A program made the position numbers and the translations under genes. Positions 36,989 through 45,561 of a DNA stretch of 52,807 nucleotides are shown in pieces. The DNA is taken from the NCBI GenBank assembly GCA_015654615.1, contig JAATGN010000287.1, forward strand, positions 1 through 52,807. Reading direction: 5' to 3'. Under the pieces are notes generated by a model that was given only the letters and a program-made list of their open reading frames with translations, was not told where the DNA came from and did not search any database. The stretch is from Rhodospirillales bacterium. Lineage in GTDB: Bacteria > Pseudomonadota > Alphaproteobacteria > Rhodospirillales > Magnetospirillaceae. Position 1 is the first letter of the stretch. Every line of letters begins with the position of its first letter.

Positions 36989-37155
36989 CAGATCGTCTCC
37001 CATTCGATTGTGACCGGGGCGCGGGCAAGCCGCTCGCGGCAGTGTCCCGGCGCGCCCCGGGCTTGTCAACCGCCCGCCCTTGTATTCCGTCCCAGGCGGA
37101 GCCTAATTCAAGGGGCCTCCCGTTTCAAAAAACCCGAGAGTCCCGAGGTTCCGAC

Positions 37156-38622
37156 ATGCTCGGCATTTCGCGCGCCCCCGAGATCAACCGTTTCGACCTG
37201 GTCTGGTACAACACGCCGTCGCCGCTTTCCCTGGCCGATCTTCGCGGCCGTATCGGCATTCTCGATTTCTGGACCTCCTGCTGCATCAATTGCATCCATA
37301 TGATTCCGACGCTGCGGCGCGTCGAGCAGCTTTTCCCGGACAAGGTGGCCGTGGTCGGCGTCCATTCGCCGAAATTCAGCGCCGAACAGCGCCCCGAGGC
37401 TGTCGGCCAGGCCATCCTTCGCTACGGCATCACCCATCCCGTCGCCCACGATCCGGCGATGGCCCTATGGCAGGCCTATGCCATCCGCGCCTGGCCGACG
37501 ATGGTCTTTTTGTCGCCCGACGGATATATCATCGGCCATCTGCCCGGCGAACCCGATCCGGACGCCCTGATCAAGGGCCTGCAGGGCATGCTGAGCGAAT
37601 TCGCGGCGAAGGGAACACTGAGCCCGGCCGTCTTTTCGCCCGCCGCGACTCCCGAGGTCGGCGGCGCCCTGCGCTTCCCGGGCAAGATCAAGCCTTGCCG
37701 GCTGGCCGGGGACCGGCCCGGCTGGGCGGTGGCCGATACGGGGCATCATCAGATCGTGGTGTTCGACGACCAGGGGCGCGAATCGGCCCGCTATGGATCC
37801 GGAACGGCCGGCTTCGAGGATGGCCCGGCCGCCGTCGCCGGCTTCAATGCGCCGCAGGGGCTGATCTGCGGCCGGCGGACCCTTTGGGTCGCCGACACCG
37901 GCAACCACGCCTTGCGCGGCATCGACCGGGCGAGCGGACAGGTATCGACCCTGGCCGGCCAGGGCGAGCGCGGCGCGGCGCTCCGCCAGACCAGGCTGGG
38001 GCGCGACCTGGCGCTGGCCTCGCCCTGGGATGTCGAGCGGATCGGCGACGCCCTGTTCCTGGCCAACGCCGGCACCCATCAGATCGCCCGTTTCGACCTT
38101 TCCAGCCTCGAAATACGTCCCATCGCCGGAACCGGCGGCGAAAACATCGTCGACGGTCCGGCGGAATATGCCCTGCTGGCCCAGCCCAGCGGCCTGGCCG
38201 CCACGGCCGACGGCCGGGGACTTTATTTCGCCGACGCCGAAACCTCGTCGATCCGCTTGCTGACGCTGGGCGCCAATCCGTGGATCCACTCCATCGTCGG
38301 CCATGGCCTTTTCGAGTTCGGCCACCGCAATGGTCCGTTCGACCAGGCGCTGCTGCAGCATCCGATGGGGGTGGCGATGGACGACGAGACCCTGCTGGTC
38401 GCCGACAGCTATAACGGCGTGCTGCGGCGCCTCGACCTGAACCGGGCGCGGGTCGAGGATATCGACCTCGGGCACTGCGAGGACAGCCTGTGCCTGCCGT
38501 TGGGCGAAGCCGCCGGATTGGCCGTCGCCGGACCGGCGCGGCTGCTGGTTTCGGACACCAACAATCACCGTATCGTCGAAGTCGATTTGCAGGCGCGCCG
38601 GCACCGGACCTGGACGCGTTGA
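37156..38622 (+). CDS. Thioredoxin-like / NHL beta-propeller protein (NHLRC2-like)
   Basis: A 488-residue two-domain protein. A thioredoxin-like domain occupies about 1-150, with WTSCCINC at residues 39-46, the redox motif of TlpA/NHLRC2-type proteins. The rest is an NHL-type propeller with repeated blades such as GWAVADTGHHQIVVFD, LWVADTGNHALRGID and LLVSDTNNHRIVEVD. No signal peptide is seen, so it is probably cytosolic. GAGG lies seven bases before the ATG. It is divergent from the copper chaperone. The family's precise role is unknown; thiol-disulfide exchange is inferred. Confidence 0.85.
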   Translation: MLGISRAPEINRFDLVWYNTPSPLSLADLRGRIGILDFWTSCCINCIHMIPTLRRVEQLFPDKVAVVGVHSPKFSAEQRPEAVGQAILRYGITHPVAHDPAMALWQAYAIRAWPTMVFLSPDGYIIGHLPGEPDPDALIKGLQGMLSEFAAKGTLSPAVFSPAATPEVGGALRFPGKIKPCRLAGDRPGWAVADTGHHQIVVFDDQGRESARYGSGTAGFEDGPAAVAGFNAPQGLICGRRTLWVADTGNHALRGIDRASGQVSTLAGQGERGAALRQTRLGRDLALASPWDVERIGDALFLANAGTHQIARFDLSSLEIRPIAGTGGENIVDGPAEYALLAQPSGLAATADGRGLYFADAETSSIRLLTLGANPWIHSIVGHGLFEFGHRNGPFDQALLQHPMGVAMDDETLLVADSYNGVLRRLDLNRARVEDIDLGHCEDSLCLPLGEAAGLAVAGPARLLVSDTNNHRIVEVDLQARRHRTWTR

Positions 38623-38700
38623 GATTTCTGAATTGTCTCGGTGGCGGGCGACGCATAGCATATCCGGGGGACATGGATCCGCAACGAGGTGGGGATAAGG

Positions 38701-39006
38701 ATGAGCGGAAAGCCGCGCGCGCAGATCATCGAGGAAATCCAGTCTCACATGGCCACCGTCGGCGGGGGGTACAACGAATGGTTCCTCAGCGTCAGCGACA
38801 AACCGAAGCACGCCTTGTTCAACATCCATAAATTACGGACCGCCGGAGACGCCTGGATCGCCCGCCGGGCGAAAGATGACTTGCAAGCATGGGAGGTCGA
38901 GGAGTATTTCCGAACGGTCTTGAAGACACGCGGCCAGCGGGGGGCCAGTTCCCTCGATCACGTGTTCGTTTACGCCTACCGGATGAAACCTCATACCAAA
39001 CCTTGA
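38701..39006 (+). CDS. Hypothetical protein, 101 residues
   Basis: A small soluble, basic protein that I do not recognise. It has an acidic helix (QIIEEIQSHM), a GGGYNEWFLSV turn, a basic middle (FNIHKLRT) and a helix AWEVEEYFRTVLKTRG, ending in YAYRMKPHTKP. The ATG at 38701 follows GAGGTGGGGATAAGG; a GTG at 38689 is a weaker alternative. It lies 78 bases after the NHL gene on the same strand and 264 bases before hemA. Codon usage resembles the neighbours. Confidence 0.6.
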   Translation: MSGKPRAQIIEEIQSHMATVGGGYNEWFLSVSDKPKHALFNIHKLRTAGDAWIARRAKDDLQAWEVEEYFRTVLKTRGQRGASSLDHVFVYAYRMKPHTKP

Positions 39007-39270
39007 GTCCGCCGCGACGCGATGGAGGGGAGCAACAATCCATCGATTGCCGGGCCGAAGCGGCAATGGAATTTACCGGTCATAGTTGCACTGTCGTTTT
39101 GGGCCCGTTAGGATCCGTCGAGGAAACAGTCAAGCATTCCGGATCGAGCCTGAAAGTCCGAGCGGCACTTGAATCGTCCTCGGGGCAGTGGTGATTGCCG
39201 CCGCCGCGACGACGTTGGAAAGCAATTCTTGAGGCGCGCCGGTGTGTGGCGGCGCGGAGCGAGGCAAACA

Positions 39271-40482
39271 ATGGATTACGAACAGTTCTTCGCCAATCGT
39301 ATTGCCGATTTGCGGCGAGAGGGCCGGTACCGTGTTTTCGCCGATCTGGAACGGCAGGCGGGATCCTTCCCGACGGCTAAGAACTATCGCGACGGTCATG
39401 TCCACGACGTCACCGTCTGGTGCAGCAACGACTATCTGGGAATGGGGCAGCATCCCAAGGTCCTCGAGGCGATGTGCGAAGCCGTCCAGCTTTGCGGCGC
39501 CGGGGCCGGCGGAACGCGGAACATCTCCGGCACCAACCATTATCATGTCCTGCTGGAGGAAGAGCTGGCCGGCTGGAACCGCAAGGAAGCCGCCCTGCTG
39601 TTCAATTCCGGTTATGTCGCCAATCAGACCACGCTCAGCACCCTGGGCAACCAGATTCCCGATCTGCATATCTTCTCGGATGCCCTCAACCACAATTCGA
39701 TGATCGAGGGCATCCGGCAATGCAAGGCGCAACGCCATATCTTCAAACATAACGATCTCGACGATCTCGAACGCCAGATGGCGGCCGTCGATCCGGCGGC
39801 GCCCAAACTGGTGGCTTTCGAATCCGTCTATTCGATGGACGGCGATATCGCCCCGCTGGCGCAGATCTGCGATATCGCCGACAAATACAACGCCATGACC
39901 TATTGCGACGAAGTCCATGCGGTCGGCATGTATGGCGATTCCGGTTCGGGCGTCTGCGAACGGGACGGCGTCCTCGACCGCATCACCATCGTCCAGGGAA
40001 CCCTGGCCAAGGCGATCGGCGTGGTCGGCGGCTATATCGCCGCCTCGAAATCCCTGACCGATTTCGTCCGCAGCTTCGGCCCCGGCTTCATCTTTTCCTC
40101 GTCGCTGCCGCCGGCGGTGGCGGCCGGCGCCCTCGCCAGCATCCGGTTCCTCAAGAATCACAACGAAATCCGCGAACGCCATCAGGAACGGGCGGCGACC
40201 CTGAAGCGCCGGCTGGCGAGCGCGGGCATTCCCCTGCTTCCCTCGGTTTGCCACATCGTGCCGGTCATGGTCGGCGACGCGGTGCTCTGCAAGCAAGCCT
40301 CGGACGACCTGCTGCGCCGTCATAATATCTATGTGCAGCCGATCAATTATCCGACCGTTCCGAAGGGAACGGAGCGCCTGCGGCTCACGCCGACGCCGCT
40401 GCACGACGACGCCATGATGGACCGCCTGATGACGGCCATCGTCGAAGTGTGGAGCCAATTGGGAATTCAGCGGGCCGCTTGA
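39271..40482 (+). CDS. hemA: 5-aminolevulinate synthase
   Basis: A PLP enzyme condensing glycine and succinyl-CoA, the first step of alphaproteobacterial tetrapyrrole synthesis. The 403 residues match the usual length. Diagnostic segments are [42 protein letters not shown] and [13 protein letters not shown] with PLP Lys247, then the C-terminal [17 protein letters not shown]. Translation starts at 39271 behind GGAGCGAGG; the open frame upstream lacks support. A hairpin follows the stop. The 264 bases upstream (39007-39270) contain no recognisable gene and presumably the promoter. Confidence 0.97.
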   Translation: MDYEQFFANRIADLRREGRYRVFADLERQAGSFPTAKNYRDGHVHDVTVWCSNDYLGMGQHPKVLEAMCEAVQLCGAGAGGTRNISGTNHYHVLLEEELAGWNRKEAALLFNSGYVANQTTLSTLGNQIPDLHIFSDALNHNSMIEGIRQCKAQRHIFKHNDLDDLERQMAAVDPAAPKLVAFESVYSMDGDIAPLAQICDIADKYNAMTYCDEVHAVGMYGDSGSGVCERDGVLDRITIVQGTLAKAIGVVGGYIAASKSLTDFVRSFGPGFIFSSSLPPAVAAGALASIRFLKNHNEIRERHQERAATLKRRLASAGIPLLPSVCHIVPVMVGDAVLCKQASDDLLRRHNIYVQPINYPTVPKGTERLRLTPTPLHDDAMMDRLMTAIVEVWSQLGIQRAA

Positions 40483-40487
40483 CGACG

Positions 40488-40530
40488 GCCCTCGGGCGCA
40501 AGGCATCCGCCCGGCGCCCGGGGGCTATTT
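40488..40530 (+). terminator. Stem-loop after hemA
   Basis: A 12-base stem (GCCCTCGGGCGC with GCGCCCGGGGGC, one G-U pair) with a 14-base loop starts five bases after the hemA stop and is followed by TATTT. It is a plausible intrinsic terminator. Confidence 0.6.
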
Positions 40531-40614
40531 CAGCCATCGTCGTTCCGGCGATGGACGAACAGGCTGAACCGCCCTATATTATCTTCTGATGCACAAAGAA
40601 GAACTGGGTCGATC

Positions 40615-41169
40615 ATGTTCGCTGACCATACCCTAACCCCGAAGGAGGCCGTGCGTGTCTGCGCGCTGGGCACCATCGCGGCCGGGCCGATGCGCTACAG
40701 CGACCTGGCCGGATCGGTGCGGCATTTCTGCGGCCGCGTCATGGGCCCCTCCCTCGATTTGATGGGCACCTCGATCGAGCTGCTGCGTTACGAGGGTCTG
40801 GTCGACGCCATCGACGGACAAGGCATGGAGGACGACGCCCTGTTGGCCATCAGCGCCGCCGGACGCCGGGAACTGCAAGGTCTGCTGACCGCCAAGCTGC
40901 GGCCGTCGTCGGATCTGACCAAGCTGGTGATCACCCTGAAGTTCCGCTTCCTGCATTTGCTGGACCCCAAGGAACAGGGACGGCAGATCGATATGCTGCT
41001 GGACGTCTGCGAATCCGAACTGGTGCGGATCGAGGACCTGCAGGCCGCCAGCAAGGGGGAAGGCATCGCCCTGCTGGCCTGGCTCGATCACGATATCAAG
41101 CAGTTGCGCGAACGCCTCGCCTGGCTCGAGCAGATGCGCCGGGACCTTTTAGGGCCGGTAAAACAATAA
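40615..41169 (+). CDS. Putative PadR-like winged-helix protein
   Basis: A 184-residue soluble protein. Residues 8-66 (TPKEAVRVCALGTIAAGPMRYSDL...LLRYEGLVDAI) fit a winged-helix fold of the PadR kind. The C-terminal half is helical with heptad-like leucines (IDMLLDVCESELVRIEDLQ, IKQLRERLAWLEQMRRDL), resembling the PadR dimerisation helices. I am confident it is a gene (good start, normal codon use) but only moderately of the family. Possible targets include itself or the convergent EAL-like gene, 25 bases away. Confidence 0.6.
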   Translation: MFADHTLTPKEAVRVCALGTIAAGPMRYSDLAGSVRHFCGRVMGPSLDLMGTSIELLRYEGLVDAIDGQGMEDDALLAISAAGRRELQGLLTAKLRPSSDLTKLVITLKFRFLHLLDPKEQGRQIDMLLDVCESELVRIEDLQAASKGEGIALLAWLDHDIKQLRERLAWLEQMRRDLLGPVKQ

Positions 41170-41194
41170 CCGCCTCATAACGAGCCCTTCGGTT

Positions 41195-42397
41195 CTACTG
41201 CAGGATTTCGCCGGATCTGAAAAATTCATCGGCCAGATAGCCCTGGATGAATTCGATGCCGGCCGACCGCGCGAAAGAGAGCGAATTGGGCGTGTCGCAC
41301 CGGGTCAGGATGACCCTGGCGGACGACGCCTTGAGGTCGCCGAGCAGAACTTCCAGGGCTTCGTCGGCCAGTTTCAGGATCTCCGGGGTCCACTTCAGCT
41401 TGACGAAATCGCACTTCATCCGCGACAGGCGCAGCAACGCCACGTCATGGTGCGAGACCCCGTCGATGCAAAGCGGCACCCGCATGCCGGCGGCGCGCTG
41501 GAAAATATCCCCCAGAAAATCGGAATGCTGGATCAGGTCGGTCTTTTCGATCTCGACATAGATGCGTCCGGCCAATTTGACCGGCAGCGAGCCGATGAAT
41601 TCGCGAAAGCCGTCGGACATGAAGCTGTCGACCTGCAGATTGAGACTGAAGGCCTTGTGCCGATAGCTGGGAATTTCGCTGCTGATGGCCCGCATCACGG
41701 CGGCGTCGAGTTCGCGCTTGATCAGATTGAACAGCCAGGGATTGCCGGGAATCGACCGATCCGGCGCGAAAAGCTGCTCAAGTTTCTGAATCGATGTGTA
41801 AAACTCAAGAAACTCGATAGACGGTTTCCGATGGGAGATGTTGTATACGGGCTGGTTGAAAACGATGGATCGGATATTCGACCCTCGAATCTGAGTATTC
41901 ACATACTCCATATGCTTGACGTCGATCGGCTGCTTGGCACTGACCACCTTCCTTTCCGTGGAAAGAGTCAGTCGGATGCCTTCGATGACGTCGCTGATAT
42001 CACGCGACAGATCGAAAATTTTGTAATTGCCGAAATCCCCATACACGTTCTTCTGCGGCTGGACACCCATGAACAGGCTGGTTTCCAGGGCCGTGCACAG
42101 GGAGACGATGGCCGAGGTCGTCACCTGGGAGTAAATGAAGACGATATCGCCGTTGCTGAGATTGAAGACCTTATGATAGGCGCCGGTGACCAATACCGAC
42201 AGAATCACCTGGTTGGCGGCTTCGGCTTCCTTCACGAACTTCTGGCGCGAGGCCACCACCGAGGACAGGATATGGACCGCCCGAACCCCTTGAGGAGACT
42301 TGCGCAAACGCGCCAGCTCCACCAGCAAGGCACGGTCGGCGCCGGTCAGGGTGCTCGTCATATTGCCGTCGTCGGCGGCCGGGGATGAACTGCCCAT
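41195..42397 (-). CDS. Degenerate EAL-domain protein
   Basis: A 400-residue soluble protein. The C-terminal 240 residues follow the EAL fold (FNQPVYNISHRKPSIEFLEFY in place of the EAL strand, SLNLQVDSF, CDFVKLKW, GIEFIQGYLADEF), but the catalytic set is altered: EAL reads LEF, the DDFG motif reads IDGVSHHD and the EGVE strand reads TRCD. It should not hydrolyse c-di-GMP and may act as a scaffold or receptor. The N-terminal 160 residues (HILSSVVASRQKFVKEAE, FNLSNGDIVFIYS) may be a decayed GGDEF-like or other regulatory domain. The start is 42397 or the in-frame ATG at 42361. Confidence 0.7.
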   Translation of the reverse strand: MGSSSPAADDGNMTSTLTGADRALLVELARLRKSPQGVRAVHILSSVVASRQKFVKEAEAANQVILSVLVTGAYHKVFNLSNGDIVFIYSQVTTSAIVSLCTALETSLFMGVQPQKNVYGDFGNYKIFDLSRDISDVIEGIRLTLSTERKVVSAKQPIDVKHMEYVNTQIRGSNIRSIVFNQPVYNISHRKPSIEFLEFYTSIQKLEQLFAPDRSIPGNPWLFNLIKRELDAAVMRAISSEIPSYRHKAFSLNLQVDSFMSDGFREFIGSLPVKLAGRIYVEIEKTDLIQHSDFLGDIFQRAAGMRVPLCIDGVSHHDVALLRLSRMKCDFVKLKWTPEILKLADEALEVLLGDLKASSARVILTRCDTPNSLSFARSAGIEFIQGYLADEFFRSGEILQ

Positions 42398-42636
42398 GCC
42401 TCAGGATCCGCGGGATAAGCTGGCTTGGCGTGGAACGGTGGCGGACTGCCGCCCGTCGGTCAGGCAAGCGAAGGCGATCCCTGTCATTCGTATCGGCGAG
42501 ATGATCGTTCCCCACTCGCTTTTCCGGAACCGCACTGAGCGGCGGCCTGCCAACATCGGGGAAAATGTAAATGGTATCTGAACGCATCGCAACAATTGTC
42601 GCCCGGAGAACCGCCGCCGATGTGCGGCGCGGCCCG

Positions 42637-43512
42637 TCAGGACCGCAGATGCCGCCGGGTCAGAAGATGACGGAAGATGCCGTCCCTGGGGCCGATCGCC
42701 AGGGAAATCAAATAGATCGCCCCGGCCACCAGGACGATCGCCGGACCTGACGGCAAATTGAACTGATAGGACAGCACCAGGCCGACATAACCGGAAACGA
42801 AGGCCGTCAGCGTCGCCAGACCGATCAGCGACCAGACGTCCGCCACCCAGAAACGGGCGGCGGTGGCCGGCAGCATCATCAGGCCCACCGCCATCAGGGT
42901 GCCCAGCGCCTGGAAGCCGCTGACCATGTTGAGCACGACCAGGACCAGGAACAGCACATGGTAAAGCCCGCCGCGACCATTGAGGGCGCGCAGGAACAGC
43001 GGATCGAAACATTCGGCCACCAGACCGCGGAAGATCATGGCCAGCAGCAGCAAGGTCACCGTGGCCACCGAGGCCATGAGAACCAGCGCGCCGTCGTCGA
43101 CCGCCAGGATGCTGCCGAACAGCACATGCATCAGATCGACCGTGCTGCCGTGGGTCGAAACCAGCAGCACGCCGATCGCCAGGGAGATCATGAAGAAGGA
43201 GGCGAAGCTCGCATCCTCCTTCAAGGGCGTGAACCGGCTGACCAGGCCGGACGCCAGGGCCACCAGCAGGCCGGCCAGAAAGCCGCCCAGGCTCATCGCC
43301 GGCAGCGACACGCCGGCCAGCATGAAACCGATCGCCGCCCCCGGCAGGACCGAATGCGCCATGGTGTCGCCGATCAGGCTCATCCGCCGCAGCACCAGGA
43401 AGACCCCCATCGCCCCCGACCCCAGCGACAGGGCCAGGCAGGCGACCAGGGCGCGGCGCATGAAGCTGAAATCGGCAAAGGGGCCGATCAGCCAATCATA
43501 GAGCAGGCTCAT
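42637..43512 (-). CDS. Metal ABC transporter permease (ZnuB/AztB-like)
   Basis: A 291-residue permease of the manganese/zinc/iron chelate ABC family (ABC-3), with about eight helices. Typical segments are LSLIGDTMAHSVLPGAAIGFML and GTLMAVGLMMLPATAARFW. The ATG at 43512 overlaps the ATPase stop by four bases; the longer upstream reading runs through that gene. Together with the ATPase and binding protein it forms a complete importer. A C-terminal Arg/His patch (RHLLTRRHLRS) ends the protein. Confidence 0.92.
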   Translation of the reverse strand: MSLLYDWLIGPFADFSFMRRALVACLALSLGSGAMGVFLVLRRMSLIGDTMAHSVLPGAAIGFMLAGVSLPAMSLGGFLAGLLVALASGLVSRFTPLKEDASFASFFMISLAIGVLLVSTHGSTVDLMHVLFGSILAVDDGALVLMASVATVTLLLLAMIFRGLVAECFDPLFLRALNGRGGLYHVLFLVLVVLNMVSGFQALGTLMAVGLMMLPATAARFWVADVWSLIGLATLTAFVSGYVGLVLSYQFNLPSGPAIVLVAGAIYLISLAIGPRDGIFRHLLTRRHLRS

Positions 43513-44258
43513 GCGGCGCCCCGGCAGACGTCGGCATCCATGTCCCAGGCTTCGCTCATGGCCCGCGCCCGCAGCAAATTCGCCGGGGACAGAACCTCGT
43601 CGGTCCTCCCCCACGCCACCAATTCGCGGGCCAGCAGCAGGCTTTCCGGGAAATGCCGGCGCACCTGGTCGTGGTCGTGCAGCACGGCGACCACGGTCCG
43701 TCCTTCCCGATGCCAATGCTCGACCAGACGGATCAGATCGGCGACGGTCCGGCTGTCGACGGCGCTGAAGGGCTCGTCGAGCAGGATCAGCGGACTGTCG
43801 GCGATGAGAACGCGCGCGAACAGGACCCTTTGGCGCTGGCCGGCGCTCAGCGAACCGAAGGCCCGCTCCTCGAAGCCGTCGAGCCCCACCGTCGACAGGG
43901 CCTTCGACGCCTCGTCGCACATCGCCCTGGTGATCCGTCCGAAAGCCCCGGTGCGCCGCCACAGCCCGAGCAACACGACATCTTTCACCGAGATCGGGAA
44001 ACTGTCGTCGATGCTGGCCAGCTGCGGCAGATAGGCGATATCCTTGGGCACGACATCGGCCAGAAGCAATCGCCCCTCGACCGGCCGCAGCAGGCCGGCG
44101 ACCGTCTTGATCAGCGTGCTCTTGCCGGCGCCGTTCGGCCCGACCACGGCGGTCAGGCTGCCCCGGGCGAAAGAGCCGCTCAGATGATGAATGGCGGGAT
44201 GGCGGTCATAGGCGACGGTGACGTCGCGCAAGGACACCAGGGTTTCCGACGCGGTCAT
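43509..44258 (-). CDS. Metal ABC transporter ATP-binding protein (ZnuC/AztA-like)
   Basis: A 249-residue ATPase with Walker A GPNGAGKST (about residue 40), Q-loop YLPQ, signature LSAGQRQRVLFARVL, Walker B LILLDEPFSAVD and the H-loop VLHD. The start MTASETLVSL at 44258 is chosen because it overlaps by four bases the stop of a small upstream ORF that has its own ribosome-binding site; an ATG at 44279 is the alternative. The gene is divergent from the binding-protein gene, with Fur-family-like boxes between. Confidence 0.93.
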   Translation of the reverse strand: MTASETLVSLRDVTVAYDRHPAIHHLSGSFARGSLTAVVGPNGAGKSTLIKTVAGLLRPVEGRLLLADVVPKDIAYLPQLASIDDSFPISVKDVVLLGLWRRTGAFGRITRAMCDEASKALSTVGLDGFEERAFGSLSAGQRQRVLFARVLIADSPLILLDEPFSAVDSRTVADLIRLVEHWHREGRTVVAVLHDHDQVRRHFPESLLLARELVAWGRTDEVLSPANLLRARAMSEAWDMDADVCRGAA

Positions 44259-44398
44259 TTCCACCAGTCCAAGGCCCATCCCACCACGATCCACAGTCCG
44301 GCCGCCGTCGCGGCGGCGACGGCCAGGCGCCGCCGGACGCTCCACAGCAGGGGCGAAACGATCGGTCCGCTCCGGTGCATTTCCCGATCCACGGTCAC
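44255..44398 (-). CDS. 47-residue single-helix membrane protein coupled to the metal ATPase gene
   Basis: A GTG-started ORF with GGAGATAAT directly ahead and an ATGA overlap into the ATPase gene. It is basic at the N-terminus (HRSGPIVSP, SVRRR), with one hydrophobic segment (LAVAAATAAGLWIVVGWALDWW) ending in Lys. The placement as first gene of the permease-ATPase operon under the predicted metal box suggests a small accessory subunit, or a leader that couples translation. I do not recognise a family. Confidence 0.6.
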   Translation of the reverse strand: MTVDREMHRSGPIVSPLLWSVRRRLAVAAATAAGLWIVVGWALDWWK

Positions 44399-44410
44399 AT
44401 TATCTCCAAG

Positions 44411-44429
44411 CGTTATGTTATAACAAATC
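44411..44429 (-). promoter_or_regulatory. Predicted Zur/Fur-family box in front of the ATPase-permease operon
   Basis: Read on the minus strand this is GATTTGTTATAACATAACG, centred on the perfect palindrome TGTTATAACA (44416-44425). It resembles the AT-rich palindromes bound by alphaproteobacterial Zur or Mur. It lies 13 bases upstream of the GTG of the 47-residue ORF. The matching second box at 44510 supports it. Confidence 0.65.
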
Positions 44430-44509
44430 AGCTTGCCGCCGCGCTGTCCATCATGAAGTGATCTTCGCCGCGCCGAAGGTTTCGCCGGCGCCTTTCGGCC
44501 CGGCCAGGG

Positions 44510-44528
44510 GATATATTATAACATGACG
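44510..44528 (+). promoter_or_regulatory. Second predicted Zur/Fur-family box, at the binding-protein start
   Basis: GATATATTATAACATGACG matches the first box at 16 of 19 positions in opposite orientation. It covers the first possible ATG (44523-44525) of the binding protein, so either the true start is the ATG at 44562 or 44565, or the repressor also blocks translation-proximal DNA. Confidence 0.6.
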
Positions 44529-45479
44529 ATCCACGACCACCGCCCGCGCCTGAAATGGAAGATGATGATCGAACGCCTGCCGACACGATTCGCCGCCGCC
44601 GCCGTGCTTCTTTTGGCGCTGACCGGCGCCGCGTCGGCGGCGCCGTTGCAGGTCGTCGCCACCTTCAGCGTCATCGGCGATCTGGTCCGCACCGTCGGCG
44701 GGGAGACGGTCGCCGTCACCACTCTGGTGGCTCCCGGCGGCGACGCCCATGTCTATCAGCCGGCGCCGCGCGACGCCAAATCCATCGCCGGCGCCGATCT
44801 GGTGGTGGTCAACGGCCTCGGCATGGAAGGCTGGCTCGACCGCCTGATCAAGGCGTCGGGCTACCGGGGACGGGTCCTGGTCGCCGCGGACGGTGTCGCG
44901 GCGCAAACCATGGTCGAAGGGAACGGCGGAGCCGGCAAGGGCGCCCCGGTCACCGATCCGCACGCCTGGCAGAATCTCGCCGACGGACGGATCTATGTGC
45001 GCAACATCGCCGCCGCCCTCATCCAGGCCGATCCGGCCAATGCCGCCGGTTATCGGGATCGGGCCGGGCGGCTGGACGCCGAGATCGCGGCCCTCGACGG
45101 GTGGGTCCGCCAGCAGATCGCCGGGATTCCGCCGGCCAAGCGCAAGATCATCACCTCGCACGACGCGTTCGGCTATTTCGGCACGGCTTACGGCGTCACC
45201 TTCCTGGCGCCGGTCGGCCTCAGCACCGACAGCGAACCGACCGCCGCCGGCTTGGGGCAATTGACCCGCCAGATCAGGACGGAAGGCATCCGGGCCCTGT
45301 TCATCGAATCGATGACCGACCCCAGATTGATCGAGCAATTGGCCCATGAAAGCGGCGCCGTGGTCGGCGGCACGCTCTATTCCGACACCTTGTCGGCGGA
45401 CGGCGGTCCGGCCGACAGCTATCTGAAGATGTTCCGCCACAATGTCCCGGCCATGGCCGACGCCATGCGGAGGAACTGA
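44523..45479 (+). CDS. Zinc/manganese ABC transporter periplasmic binding protein (ZnuA/AztC-like)
   Basis: A 318-residue (from 44523) cluster A-I binding protein. Metal ligands fit a His3-Asp set, as in AztC: His76 (GGDAHVYQP), His147 (DPHAWQN), His213 (TSHDAFGYF) and Asp288 (LYSDTL), with Glu262 nearby. There is no long His-rich loop. The signal peptide (LPTRFAAAAVLLLALTGAASA) starts around residue 20, so translation may really begin at the ATG 44562 or 44565, leaving the box upstream. The gene is divergent from the permease and ATPase genes. Zinc is the more likely metal, manganese possible. Confidence 0.9.
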   Translation: MTIHDHRPRLKWKMMIERLPTRFAAAAVLLLALTGAASAAPLQVVATFSVIGDLVRTVGGETVAVTTLVAPGGDAHVYQPAPRDAKSIAGADLVVVNGLGMEGWLDRLIKASGYRGRVLVAADGVAAQTMVEGNGGAGKGAPVTDPHAWQNLADGRIYVRNIAAALIQADPANAAGYRDRAGRLDAEIAALDGWVRQQIAGIPPAKRKIITSHDAFGYFGTAYGVTFLAPVGLSTDSEPTAAGLGQLTRQIRTEGIRALFIESMTDPRLIEQLAHESGAVVGGTLYSDTLSADGGPADSYLKMFRHNVPAMADAMRRN

Positions 45480-45561
45480 TCGGACACTGACACCTTGAAG
45501 GCCAGGCGGCGGAAGATTAACGTACCGCCAAATAATTTCGTCCCCTGCCTCCGAGAAAGCC

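Noticed and set aside
38623..39270. Search for tRNA or small RNA genes around hemA
   Set aside because: No T-loop or cloverleaf pattern was seen here or elsewhere in the window.
42300..42581. Possible 93-residue plus-strand ORF near the EAL-like gene start
   Set aside because: It is antisense to the EAL-like gene for a third of its length, lacks a ribosome-binding site and has no recognisable features.
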